From an uncultured Devosia sp. (GTDB taxonomy: Bacteria > Pseudomonadota > Alphaproteobacteria > Rhizobiales > Devosiaceae): a DNA stretch of 14,345 nt. Of this stretch, positions 7,126 to 14,022 are shown piece by piece (the first letter of the stretch is position 1; each line of letters opens with the position of its first letter). The position numbers and the translations under genes were made by a program. The stretch lies in contig CAMLOA010000010.1 of assembly GCA_946481445.1 (NCBI GenBank), positions 1-14,345 of the forward strand, given 5' to 3'. Below the pieces are notes generated by a model, which did no database searches, was not told where the DNA came from, and worked only from the letters and a program-made list of their open reading frames with translations.

Positions 7126-7191
7126 GGCTATGCCTCGCAACTCGCAACAATAAACTGTCCCCATTGCAATTGCCAGTGAGGGAGAAGGTCC

Positions 7192-7758
7192 ATGGCAGCC
7201 AAGATCGTCGTTTCGCAATATGTCACGCTGGATGGGGTCATCGAGGACCCGGTCGGCATGGAAAATACCGGCCTGGGGAACTGGATCGGTGGCTATCGCC
7301 GCGGTCCGCATGGCGACGCGTTCAAGGAGCGCGAACTGATGGAGGCCGATGCCGTCCTGCTCGGCCGCCGCACCTATGATGGCTTTGCCGCAGTCTGGCC
7401 CACCGTCCAGTCAGCCTATGCCGACAAGATGAATGCCATGCCCAAATACCTGGCCTCGCGCACGGTGACGGCCCCGGCATGGACCAATACGACCACCCTT
7501 GAGGGCGACCTGACCGAGGCCGCGGCGCGCCTCAAGGCAGAGACCGATGGCACGATCCTCGTTTTCGGCAGCGCCAGCGTTGGCCACCTACTGTTCGCGG
7601 CCAACCTGGTCGATGAGGTCACCATGATCCTCTATCCCAACATTCTGGGCCGTGGCCTCAAGCTGTTCCCCGCCAATGCGGCGGCCAAGTTCGAGCTCAT
7701 CGAGAATACTCAGTTCGGCGATGGTCTCATCCTCCTGCGCTACGCGCGCAAGGCCTGA
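7192..7758 (+). CDS. Dihydrofolate-reductase-family protein (RibD C-terminal-like fold)
   Basis: A 188-residue single-domain protein of the RibD_C/DHFR-like superfamily. It opens with KIVVSQYVTLDGVIEDP (the family's 'S.DG.i..p' strand and turn), continues with ADAVLLGRRTYDGFAAVWP around residues 53-71, and closes with ILVFGSASVGHLL…LVDEVTMILYPNILGRGLKLF, the nucleotide-binding 'GS/GG' loop and 'DE…P..LG.G..LF' pattern. Members bind NADPH and are usually annotated 'dihydrofolate reductase family protein'; true DHFR activity is generally undemonstrated. ATG at 7192 has GGAGAAGG at 7181-7188. It is first in a two-gene unit with a 15-nt gap to its paralogue and is divergent from the LysR gene. 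The reaction cannot be told from sequence. Confidence 0.88.
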   Translation: MAAKIVVSQYVTLDGVIEDPVGMENTGLGNWIGGYRRGPHGDAFKERELMEADAVLLGRRTYDGFAAVWPTVQSAYADKMNAMPKYLASRTVTAPAWTNTTTLEGDLTEAAARLKAETDGTILVFGSASVGHLLFAANLVDEVTMILYPNILGRGLKLFPANAAAKFELIENTQFGDGLILLRYARKA

Positions 7759-7773
7759 TCGGGGGAGGGCGCC

Positions 7774-8346
7774 ATGCCGGACATATTCCTCGACATCAGC
7801 CTGTCGCTGGACGGCATGAGCGCCGGCTCCTCGGTCAGTGCGTCCTTGCCCATGGGGCTGGAGGGCGAGCGCCTCCATGCCTGGCTGTTTGCGCAGGCGT
7901 CGGTGGAGGACCAGGCTGCCGCCGCTGCACCCTTGAAGGAGGCGGGGGCTGTGGTGATGGGCCGCCGGACATTTGATGCCGGCATTGGCCTGTGGGGTGG
8001 CGACGGTGCCTTTGGCATGCCCTGTTTCGTGGTCACCCACCGCGCCCATGATCCGGTGCTGCGCACCAGCACGCGGTTCGACTTCGTCACCGGCGGCATC
8101 GGCCCGGCGCTCGACGCCGCGCGCGCCGCCGCCGGTGACCGCAAGGTCTGGCTCCTTGGCGGGGCGGGCCTGGCGCGCCAGTATCTGGCCGCGGGGCTCG
8201 TGGATGAGGTCCGCGTCCATCTCGTGCCCATCGTGCTGGGGCAGGGCGTGTCCCTCTTTGCAGGTCTCGCGCCCGCTGCCTTTGACCCCTTGCCGCCCGT
8301 CCACGCACCGTCTGTCACCCACCTGCGCTGGCGGGCCAGGCGATAG
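7774..8346 (+). CDS. Second dihydrofolate-reductase-family protein (RibD C-terminal-like fold)
   Basis: A 190-residue paralogue of the gene just upstream, with the same landmarks in the same order: IFLDISLSLDGMSAG at the start, AGAVVMGRRTFDAGIGLWGG around residues 62-81, and KVWLLGGAGLARQYLAAGLVDEVRVHLVPIVLGQGVSLF near the end. The two proteins are clearly diverged and share mainly these motifs, so this is an old duplication or a separate recruitment rather than a recent tandem copy. GGAGG at 7764-7768 gives good spacing to ATG 7774. The 15-nt gap implies co-transcription with the first copy. The substrate is unknown; an NADPH-dependent reductase role is inferred from the fold. Confidence 0.88.
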   Translation: MPDIFLDISLSLDGMSAGSSVSASLPMGLEGERLHAWLFAQASVEDQAAAAAPLKEAGAVVMGRRTFDAGIGLWGGDGAFGMPCFVVTHRAHDPVLRTSTRFDFVTGGIGPALDAARAAAGDRKVWLLGGAGLARQYLAAGLVDEVRVHLVPIVLGQGVSLFAGLAPAAFDPLPPVHAPSVTHLRWRARR

Positions 8347-8396
8347 GGTAAAGTGTCGGCGGCGTGGGCGGAGCCACAAGACGCGCGCCGCCTGTC

Positions 8397-9347
8397 TCAC
8401 CCCCGCAATATCTCGAACGCCGCCGGTACGTCGCGCTCGAGCACCAGCACCCCGTCCACCACATGCAGCCAGCCATGGTGGATAGCCGTGCGCCGCGATT
8501 GCACGTCCGGCGGGCCGGCCGTCTGGCTGTGCTCGTTCCAGTGCGGATGGGTGAAGTAGTAGAGCGCTCCATGCGCGCCGGCGCTGACCACGTCGGCGTG
8601 GCGCACATAGCGCCTGTCCATGGGGTCCGCGCCGGGTTCGTTGCCGATCAACCCCTGCTTGCGCCAGGTGACGGCATCGTCCGAGCGATAGACGCCCTGC
8701 CCATGCCACTCATCCACGATCAGCCAGTAATAGCCGCCCAGCGCGAAGACATTGGGTCCTTCGTGCGGAATGTCGTGCGGCGAGCCGGCCAGGACGCGCC
8801 CTTCGACCACCCAGTCGAAAAGGTTGGTGCTGCTGGCGCTCCATGTGCTCGATCCGGCATTCTCGTCCTTGTACCACATGCGCCACAGCCCATCGGGACA
8901 TTGGAACACGCAGGCGTCGATGACCCGCGGACTGCTCAGCCGGATTGGCCCCACCCGGGTCCAGTTTTCCAGGTCCGGGCTGGTGAAATGGGTGATTGTG
9001 CGGGCAATCCCGCGCCAGTCATCCGGCACGCCGCTGATATAGCTCAGATACATGTGATACTGGCCTTCGCCCCAGATCACCTCCGGTGCCCAGTGCGTGT
9101 TGCCACCCGGTGCGTCGCCCGGCGCATCGAGCCCCGCTACCGTGCCGCGATACTGCCAGCTGGCGCCGTCATCCTTGCTCACCGCCACGCCGATGGCTGA
9201 GCCGTGAATCCAGGTGAACTTTGGGCCCTCCGCCGCCGGGCGACGGTTGGTGTAGAACATCCACCATTCGCTGGTGCCGCGCTTGTGAATCACCGTGGGG
9301 TCCGCGGCCCCATCCTCGGTCGGATCGCGATAGATCGGTGCACTCAC
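8397..9347 (-). CDS. GH43-like five-bladed beta-propeller glycosidase
   Basis: A 316-residue protein without a signal peptide. It has the acidic triad layout of GH43-type (clan GH-F) glycosidases: Asp16 in ADPTVI (candidate base), Asp144 in RVIDACVFQCPDG (pKa modulator) and Glu196 in HEGPNVFALGGYYWLIVDEW (candidate acid). Propeller-blade phrases recur, such as GVAVSKDDGASWQYRG, FTSPDLENWTRVG, ASSTNLFDWVVEG and YRSDDAVTWRKQG. Such enzymes typically remove arabinose, xylose or galactose from plant oligosaccharides, but the exact family (GH43 or a relative such as GH117/GH130) is uncertain. The start is GTG at 9345-9347, with AGGAAA 7 nt upstream. The gap to the preceding GH43 gene is 27 nt, so the two are probably co-transcribed. 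It is the last gene of the operon and converges with the DHFR-like gene. Confidence 0.8.
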   Translation of the reverse strand: MSAPIYRDPTEDGAADPTVIHKRGTSEWWMFYTNRRPAAEGPKFTWIHGSAIGVAVSKDDGASWQYRGTVAGLDAPGDAPGGNTHWAPEVIWGEGQYHMYLSYISGVPDDWRGIARTITHFTSPDLENWTRVGPIRLSSPRVIDACVFQCPDGLWRMWYKDENAGSSTWSASSTNLFDWVVEGRVLAGSPHDIPHEGPNVFALGGYYWLIVDEWHGQGVYRSDDAVTWRKQGLIGNEPGADPMDRRYVRHADVVSAGAHGALYYFTHPHWNEHSQTAGPPDVQSRRTAIHHGWLHVVDGVLVLERDVPAAFEILRG

Positions 9348-9374
9348 CGGTCAGTTTCCTGCACCCTGTTGCCC

Positions 9375-11354
9375 TCAGCGCGCCGCCACGGTCCAGCGCA
9401 CGCCATCCTGCCCATCGGGTACCGGCCCGGCGCTGTCGGCCATGATGGCATTGGCATCGGCCCGGAGGAATCGATGGGTTTCCAGCGACATCAGCATAAC
9501 CTCGCCATAGGGCGTTTCCATCCATTGCCATTGTGCCGCCAGGTCCGGTTCGCCGCGGCGCGCCATCAATGCGCCGTCCGTACGCACGGCCAGGTGCCTG
9601 TCGCCGGCCCACAGCACCACGCGGCCCAGCCCCGCGCCCTCCACGCGTAGGGAGCTCGCCTTGCCCATGTGCAAGTCCTCGCCCGATACGCTGAGTCCTT
9701 CCTCGGGCCTGTGGTGGCTCATCAGCGCAATGGTTTCTCCAACCGGGATCGGCCGCATCAGCCCGCGCGGGTGCGGCTCGTCCACGCCGAAATCGTCGAA
9801 ATCGGCATGTCCACCACCCGGCCCATAGGCAAACAGGCCATAGCGGATGCCCTGGAAGGTCTTGAGCTGGAAGGTCATGATCAGCCGCCCGCCCAGCGGC
9901 GCGAATGCCGTGCCATCCGCCGACCAGCTCAGTTGCGCCTCCTCGGTGAGAAAGTCGCATTCCGCCCGCAGCCACACGTCCGGCGCCGCAATTGGCGCTG
10001 TCAGCGTCTTGCCTGTCTGCTGGTCATGCATGGCCACGGCCCAGCCGTCCCCATCACGTCGCAGCCCGATCCACCGCCAGGGGACCCCGAGCAATCCCAG
10101 CCCGGCCACGTCGCCATCGCGCAGTCCGTTACCGTCCAGCCGCACCGTCACCGTCGAAACCGGCCCCACGGCCCGCTGTGTCAGCGTATTGCGCGCCCTC
10201 CAGAAGTCCGGCGCGGGCAGGGCGTGCAGCCGCAAATGTCCGGGCCGCTCCATGAGCGACCACTTCCCGGCAACGGGCACATGGTTCCACTGCCAGATGG
10301 GTTTCAGGTCCGGCCCGTCAAAGCCGTCATCGCGCTCGAACAGCGCTCTCGGCGTCTCCGGCTGCGCCACCCCGGGCTTGACCCATGTGCGCGGCGTCCG
10401 CCCCAGATTGCCGGGCAGGCCGAAATAGGGCCAGCCGCCCTGCCAGGTGATCGGCGACAGTGCCGTCAACCGCCCGAGCGAATTGTAGTCCATCATCGAC
10501 CAGCCCCACCATTCGCCGGCTGGGGTCTGGATGATCCCGCCCTGGTGCAGCGACATGCGCCCGCCATCGGCCGGGTTTGGCGGCACGAATTCGAAGGGCG
10601 GCTCGAGCGTGAAGGGAATGCCCGCATCCTTGATGCGATAGCCTTCCATCAGCCCGAAATCCTCGTCGGCGCTGATCGCGGGATTGATGTTCCATGGGCC
10701 GTCCAGGCTGTCGGCCCGCGCACAGGGCATGCGCATGCGCCCGGCAAACCAGGCACTGGTTATGTAGTAGCGGCCATCGACCTTGTAGACGTGGACGCCT
10801 TCGCCCATCGCCGAATCCGCCGGCGTCAGCTCCCGCTCCGTGCCGGGAACGATCCGGGTCAGGCTGGCATCGAGTTCGGCCAGCCTCAGGTTGCGATAGC
10901 CCCACACCACATAGGCCCGCCCGTCGTCGTCGAACAGCACCGATAGGTCGTGGAAGGCATATTCGCATGCCGTGCGCGTCCACGGCCCGGCCGGATCGCT
11001 CGCGGTGAACAGCTGCGTGCCATAGCCGTTGATGTTGGTGAAGATATAGAACGTCCCGTCCCGGTAGCGCAGGCAGGGCGCCCAGATGCCCTGGCCATAG
11101 ATTTCGGCCCCCTCCAGTCGAAAGGCTGGCTCCAGGTCCAGCACATCGAAGGCGTAGCCGAGCAGCTCCCAGTTCACCAGGTCCGCCGACCGCAGGATGG
11201 GCAGGCCGGGCATGGTGTGCATGGTCGTGCCGGTCATGTAGAACCAGCCGTCCACCGCGATGATGTCGGGGTCGGAAAACTCCTCGTAGAACAAGGGGTT
11301 GGTAAAGGTTCCATCCCCGTTATCTGCTATCCATGTCTGCCGCCCGGTCGTCAT
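9375..11354 (-). CDS. Family 43 glycoside hydrolase with accessory C-terminal domains (beta-xylosidase/arabinosidase type)
   Basis: A 659-residue protein with no signal peptide, probably cytoplasmic. Residues about 15-325 form the GH43 propeller, with the expected triad: Asp28 in FSDPDIIAVDG (base), Asp136 in HDLSVLFDDDG (pKa modulator) and Glu185 in MGEGVHVYKVDGRYYIT (acid). WAPCLRYRDGTFYIF is a typical blade-2 phrase. Residues about 340-525 (FDGPDL…WQWNHVP…LRLHALP…YGLFAYGPGGGHADFDDF) match the concanavalin-like beta-xylosidase C-terminal domain. Residues about 540-659 look like a fascin-type beta-trefoil (ETHRFLRADANAIMADSAGP). I chose the ATG at 11352-11354, with GGAG 10 nt upstream; a TTG two codons earlier would be too close to it. 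The likely role is trimming xylo- or arabino-oligosaccharides after uptake by the ABC system encoded upstream. The precise sugar is not readable. Confidence 0.88.
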   Translation of the reverse strand: MTTGRQTWIADNGDGTFTNPLFYEEFSDPDIIAVDGWFYMTGTTMHTMPGLPILRSADLVNWELLGYAFDVLDLEPAFRLEGAEIYGQGIWAPCLRYRDGTFYIFTNINGYGTQLFTASDPAGPWTRTACEYAFHDLSVLFDDDGRAYVVWGYRNLRLAELDASLTRIVPGTERELTPADSAMGEGVHVYKVDGRYYITSAWFAGRMRMPCARADSLDGPWNINPAISADEDFGLMEGYRIKDAGIPFTLEPPFEFVPPNPADGGRMSLHQGGIIQTPAGEWWGWSMMDYNSLGRLTALSPITWQGGWPYFGLPGNLGRTPRTWVKPGVAQPETPRALFERDDGFDGPDLKPIWQWNHVPVAGKWSLMERPGHLRLHALPAPDFWRARNTLTQRAVGPVSTVTVRLDGNGLRDGDVAGLGLLGVPWRWIGLRRDGDGWAVAMHDQQTGKTLTAPIAAPDVWLRAECDFLTEEAQLSWSADGTAFAPLGGRLIMTFQLKTFQGIRYGLFAYGPGGGHADFDDFGVDEPHPRGLMRPIPVGETIALMSHHRPEEGLSVSGEDLHMGKASSLRVEGAGLGRVVLWAGDRHLAVRTDGALMARRGEPDLAAQWQWMETPYGEVMLMSLETHRFLRADANAIMADSAGPVPDGQDGVRWTVAAR

Positions 11355-11360
11355 CGGCAA

Positions 11361-11381
11361 CCGGCTCCGCTTTTGAGCCGG
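11361..11381 (-). promoter_or_regulatory. Hairpin overlapping the ribosome-binding site of the GH43 gene
   Basis: CCGGCTC (11361-11367) and GAGCCGG (11375-11381) form a perfect 7-bp stem directly upstream of the GH43 ATG (11354). On the transcript the 3' arm contains most of the GGAG Shine-Dalgarno. It lies in the 40-nt gap after the CAP gene. It could hold GH43 translation low unless opened, for instance by ribosomes finishing the CAP gene; this effect is inferred. Confidence 0.35.
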
Positions 11382-11394
11382 AGCGACAGGCGGC

Positions 11395-11928
11395 CTATGC
11401 CCCCAAAATGATGCACCAGTAGATGCCCAGCGGGTCGCTGTGGATGTCGGCGATGAGCGCCACCGCCGCGCCTGCCCTGGTATAGCGCTCGCTCAGCAGC
11501 GTTGTGCGATGGTAGCCCGAATCCAGCCAGGCATGCAGCGCCTCCTCGAATGTGGGCTGCCCGCTGGCCAGGTTCTCCGCCACCGGCCCGCGATATCCGG
11601 CGCGCGCCGCGCGATCCTTGAGCGATCCGGCTATGTGGTGCGACAGCACGTCCGCCGCCGCCATGGCCCGCGCCTGGCTCTGCGCCATCGCGGCGAGCGT
11701 ACCATTCGCCGCCACCCCGTCGCGCCCCCGCGCTGCCCGCAGGGTGTTGATGAGCGCAACGCCAGCGCCGGAGGAAAACCGCTGCGGCGGCGTCGATGTG
11801 GTCAGCCGCCGGACGCGCGGTGTCGTGATGATGTCGCCGAAAATCGATTGGGCATGCGCAGGCATCGGCAGCATGGCCGTTGCCGCCAGGCCCAGACACA
11901 AGAAGGATCGACGCTGGATGCTCCCCAT
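11395..11928 (-). CDS. Exported CAP-domain (SCP/PR1-like) protein
   Basis: A 177-residue protein. Residues 1-27 are a signal peptide, MGSIQRRSFL then a hydrophobic stretch ending AHA|Q; the double arginine followed by SFL suggests Tat export. The mature part is a bacterial CAP domain. It has INTLRAARGRDGVAANGTLAAMAQSQA, then SHH near the middle, AENLASGQ, FEEALHAWLDSGYHRTTLL and the final strand GIYWCIILGA. Candidate residues of the CAP cavity (His of SHH, Glu of AENL, Glu of FEEA, His of GYHR) are all present. Bacterial CAP proteins are poorly understood; roles in lipid or cell-wall binding or as peptidases have been proposed. It lies between the ABC ATPases (54-nt gap) and the GH43 genes (40-nt gap), on the same strand. 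The ribosome site is weak. Confidence 0.87.
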   Translation of the reverse strand: MGSIQRRSFLCLGLAATAMLPMPAHAQSIFGDIITTPRVRRLTTSTPPQRFSSGAGVALINTLRAARGRDGVAANGTLAAMAQSQARAMAAADVLSHHIAGSLKDRAARAGYRGPVAENLASGQPTFEEALHAWLDSGYHRTTLLSERYTRAGAAVALIADIHSDPLGIYWCIILGA

Positions 11929-11982
11929 GATCGGGGCAGCCTAGTCCAGTTCCGCCGGCTTTCCCACTGATTTTGGGGCGCA

Positions 11983-12903
11983 TCAGGCCCCCTCGTAGAT
12001 CCGGACGCTGCGCCCGTCCGGCCGCGCGACGAGCTTGCCCGGCCGGCCCACCAGGTCCCCCGCCAGCTTCACCATGCCGGCATCGGTGGCAAGCTTGCCC
12101 GCCCCGGCATCCTCGGTCGAAAGCACGCTGGCCTTGAGCAGCCGGGAATAGGGGTGTTCCGGATTGTCCAGCACCGTGCGCGCATCGCCCATTTCCACGA
12201 TCCGCCCGCGCTGCATGATGATCAGCCGGTTGGAGATGTAATAGGCCGTCGCCAGGTCGTGCGTGATGTAGATCACGCTGACCTTGAGGTCGTCGCGCAG
12301 GCTCCTGAGCAGGTTGACGATGCTCATGCGCAGGCTGGCATCCACCATCGACACCGGCTCGTCGGCCACCAGCAGCGGCGGATTGGGGATCAGCGCCCGC
12401 GCAATGGCCGCGCGCTGCAATTGCCCGCCGCTCATCTCATGCGGATAGCGTCCCTTCACCTCGGCCAGGCTGAGGCCCACCTTCTGCAGCGCACCGTCCA
12501 TGGCCGCGTCGATGTCGTCGCGGTGCCGGAGCCGCAGGAACCGCCGCGCCGTCGAATCCAGGTAGCGGTCGATCCGCTTCAATGGGTTGAACGCCTCGAA
12601 CGGGTTCTGGAATACCGGCTGCACATTGGCCATGAATTCCAGCCGTTCCTGCCGCCCCACCTTGTGGCTCACGGTCTTGCCGCGGAAGCTGATCTCACCC
12701 GAACTCGGCAGTTCCAGCCCCAGGATCATGCGCGCCAGCGTCGTCTTGCCCGATCCGCTCTCGCCGATAATGGTGAAGATTTCCGGGGTCTCCGCGCTCA
12801 GCGACAGGCTGGCATCGTCCACCGCCTGCACGGTCTTGCGGCTCAGCAGCCCCCCCATGGTGAAGCGCTTGGAGACGTGGCTGACCTCGAGTAGATCGCT
12901 CAT
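11983..12903 (-). CDS. Peptide-type ABC importer ATPase, DppF-like
   Basis: A 306-residue cytoplasmic ATPase. The Walker A motif is GESGSGKTTL, the ABC signature MSGGQLQRAAIARAL, Walker B LLVADEP followed by a D-loop at SMVDAS, and the switch histidine lies in YITHDLATAYY. It belongs to the oligopeptide/dipeptide family (DppF/OppF position, second of the pair). The C-terminal tail is shorter than usual and I do not see the cysteine-containing oligo_HPY motif that its partner has. The start is ATG at 12901-12903, which overlaps the partner's TGA as ATGA, implying translational coupling; a longer frame upstream to 13059 only runs antisense-like inside the partner gene. With the neighbouring GH43 genes the substrate is more likely an oligosaccharide than a peptide, but that is inference. 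Confidence 0.92.
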   Translation of the reverse strand: MSDLLEVSHVSKRFTMGGLLSRKTVQAVDDASLSLSAETPEIFTIIGESGSGKTTLARMILGLELPSSGEISFRGKTVSHKVGRQERLEFMANVQPVFQNPFEAFNPLKRIDRYLDSTARRFLRLRHRDDIDAAMDGALQKVGLSLAEVKGRYPHEMSGGQLQRAAIARALIPNPPLLVADEPVSMVDASLRMSIVNLLRSLRDDLKVSVIYITHDLATAYYISNRLIIMQRGRIVEMGDARTVLDNPEHPYSRLLKASVLSTEDAGAGKLATDAGMVKLAGDLVGRPGKLVARPDGRSVRIYEGA

Positions 12904-13937
12904 GACACAGTCTCCATGGCCCGTTCGGGGCTCACCAGCGGCTCCACGTCGCGCCAGCGCCAGCAGGCGGTGCGGTGGTTGGGGCTCACCGTCTCGAGCG
13001 GCGGCACATCGGTCTTGCACTTGTCCACGGCCAGCGGGCAGCGCGGATGAAACCGGCATCCGGCCGGCGGATTGGCCAGGTTGGGCGGGCGGCCTTCCAG
13101 CGCCGGGCGCTGCTTGGTGTCGCCGATGCGGGGCAGGCTGGCCACCAGGTGCGCGGTATAGGGATGCTTGGGCGCAAAGAACATCTCGCGCGTCGGCCCT
13201 TCCTCCACCAGCCGCCCGGCATAGATGATGCCCACCCTGTCGGCCATGTTGGCATGCACGCTCATGTCATGCGTCACGAACACCACCGAGGAACCCATTT
13301 CCCGCTGGATGTCGCGGATCAGGCTCAGCACTTCCTTCTGCACCACCACGTCGAGCGCGGTGGTCGGTTCGTCGGCGATGACGAATTCGGGGTGGCACAC
13401 CGTCGCCAGCCCTATGGTCACGCGCTGCCGCATGCCGCCCGAAAGCTCGTGCGGATAGGCGCGCAGCACGTCGGCGGGCAGCTTGAGCCGCTCCAGGTGG
13501 TTGAGGATCCGCTGCCGGTAGGCATCCCCGCTCAGCCCCAGTGGCCGTTTGGCGAAGTCCTCGAATGTCTTGCCGATCCGGCGGACCGGGTTCAGCACGC
13601 TCATCGACCCCTGCATGATGTAGCTCAGGTGCTTCCAGCGCACCGCCTCTATCTCGGCTTCACTTGCCGTCGTCACGTCGATCGGCCCGTTCTTGAAGTC
13701 GTATTTCACCGTGCCGGACACGATGCGCAGCGGCGGACGGATGGCGGCGGCCAGCACCTTGATGAAGCTGGTCTTGCCCGATGAGCTTTCGCCCGCAATG
13801 CCATAGACCTCGTTCTTCCTGATGCTCATGGTGATGTCGTCGACCGCCCGCACTTCGCGGTTCGTGCCGAAATAGTTCATCTGGTAATAGGCCTTGAGGC
13901 CGTCGACCTTGAGCAGATCCTGGTTGGCTTGGGTCAT
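12900..13937 (-). CDS. Peptide-type ABC importer ATPase, DppD-like
   Basis: A 345-residue cytoplasmic ATPase. It has Walker A GESSSGKTSF, signature LSGGMRQRVTIGLA, Walker B FVIADEPTTALDVV and switch histidine in VFVTHDMSVHANMADR. Near the C-terminus GCRFHPRCPLAVDKC is the oligopeptide-transporter motif (oligo_HPY). The sequence begins LLKVDGLKAYYQMNYFGTNREVRAVDDITM, typical of DppD/OppD. I chose ATG at 13935-13937, with GGAG about 10 nt upstream; a TTG six codons earlier is possible but has no support. It is coupled by a 4-nt overlap to the DppF-like gene and follows the permease by 85 nt. Together they energise a DppBC-type importer. Confidence 0.93.
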   Translation of the reverse strand: MTQANQDLLKVDGLKAYYQMNYFGTNREVRAVDDITMSIRKNEVYGIAGESSSGKTSFIKVLAAAIRPPLRIVSGTVKYDFKNGPIDVTTASEAEIEAVRWKHLSYIMQGSMSVLNPVRRIGKTFEDFAKRPLGLSGDAYRQRILNHLERLKLPADVLRAYPHELSGGMRQRVTIGLATVCHPEFVIADEPTTALDVVVQKEVLSLIRDIQREMGSSVVFVTHDMSVHANMADRVGIIYAGRLVEEGPTREMFFAPKHPYTAHLVASLPRIGDTKQRPALEGRPPNLANPPAGCRFHPRCPLAVDKCKTDVPPLETVSPNHRTACWRWRDVEPLVSPERAMETVS

Positions 13938-13967
13938 GCGCCGAACTCTCCACAAACTCGGAGGGGC

Positions 13968-13990
13968 ACCTCCCCCCTTGTGGGGGAGGT
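13968..13990. repeat. Palindrome between permease and ATPase genes (copy 4, partial)
   Basis: ACCTCCCCC (13968-13976) and GGGGGAGGT (13982-13990) are perfect arms with loop CTTGT. The same nine-base arms form the right-hand hairpin of the putA insert (3171-3179/3186-3194), and the loop matches that of copy 1 (410-414). It fills the 85-nt intercistronic gap 13938-14022. It may act as an mRNA stabiliser or partial terminator, setting different levels for permease and ATPases, as REP elements do in other operons. Confidence 0.6.
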
Positions 13991-14022
13991 TGGGAGGGGA
14001 ATGGGGCAGGCGGGATGCAAGT

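Noticed and set aside
8358..8392. Possible bidirectional terminator between the convergent DHFR-like and GH43-like genes
   Set aside because: GGCGGCG/CGCCGCC can pair over 7 bp, but the loop is 21 nt and no T-run follows on either strand; chance pairing is likely in such GC-rich DNA.
9669..10946. 425-codon open frame on the plus strand opposite the GH43 gene
   Set aside because: Its composition is rich in Arg, Pro and His with no domain, and the opposite strand encodes a clear GH43 enzyme with its full catalytic triad.
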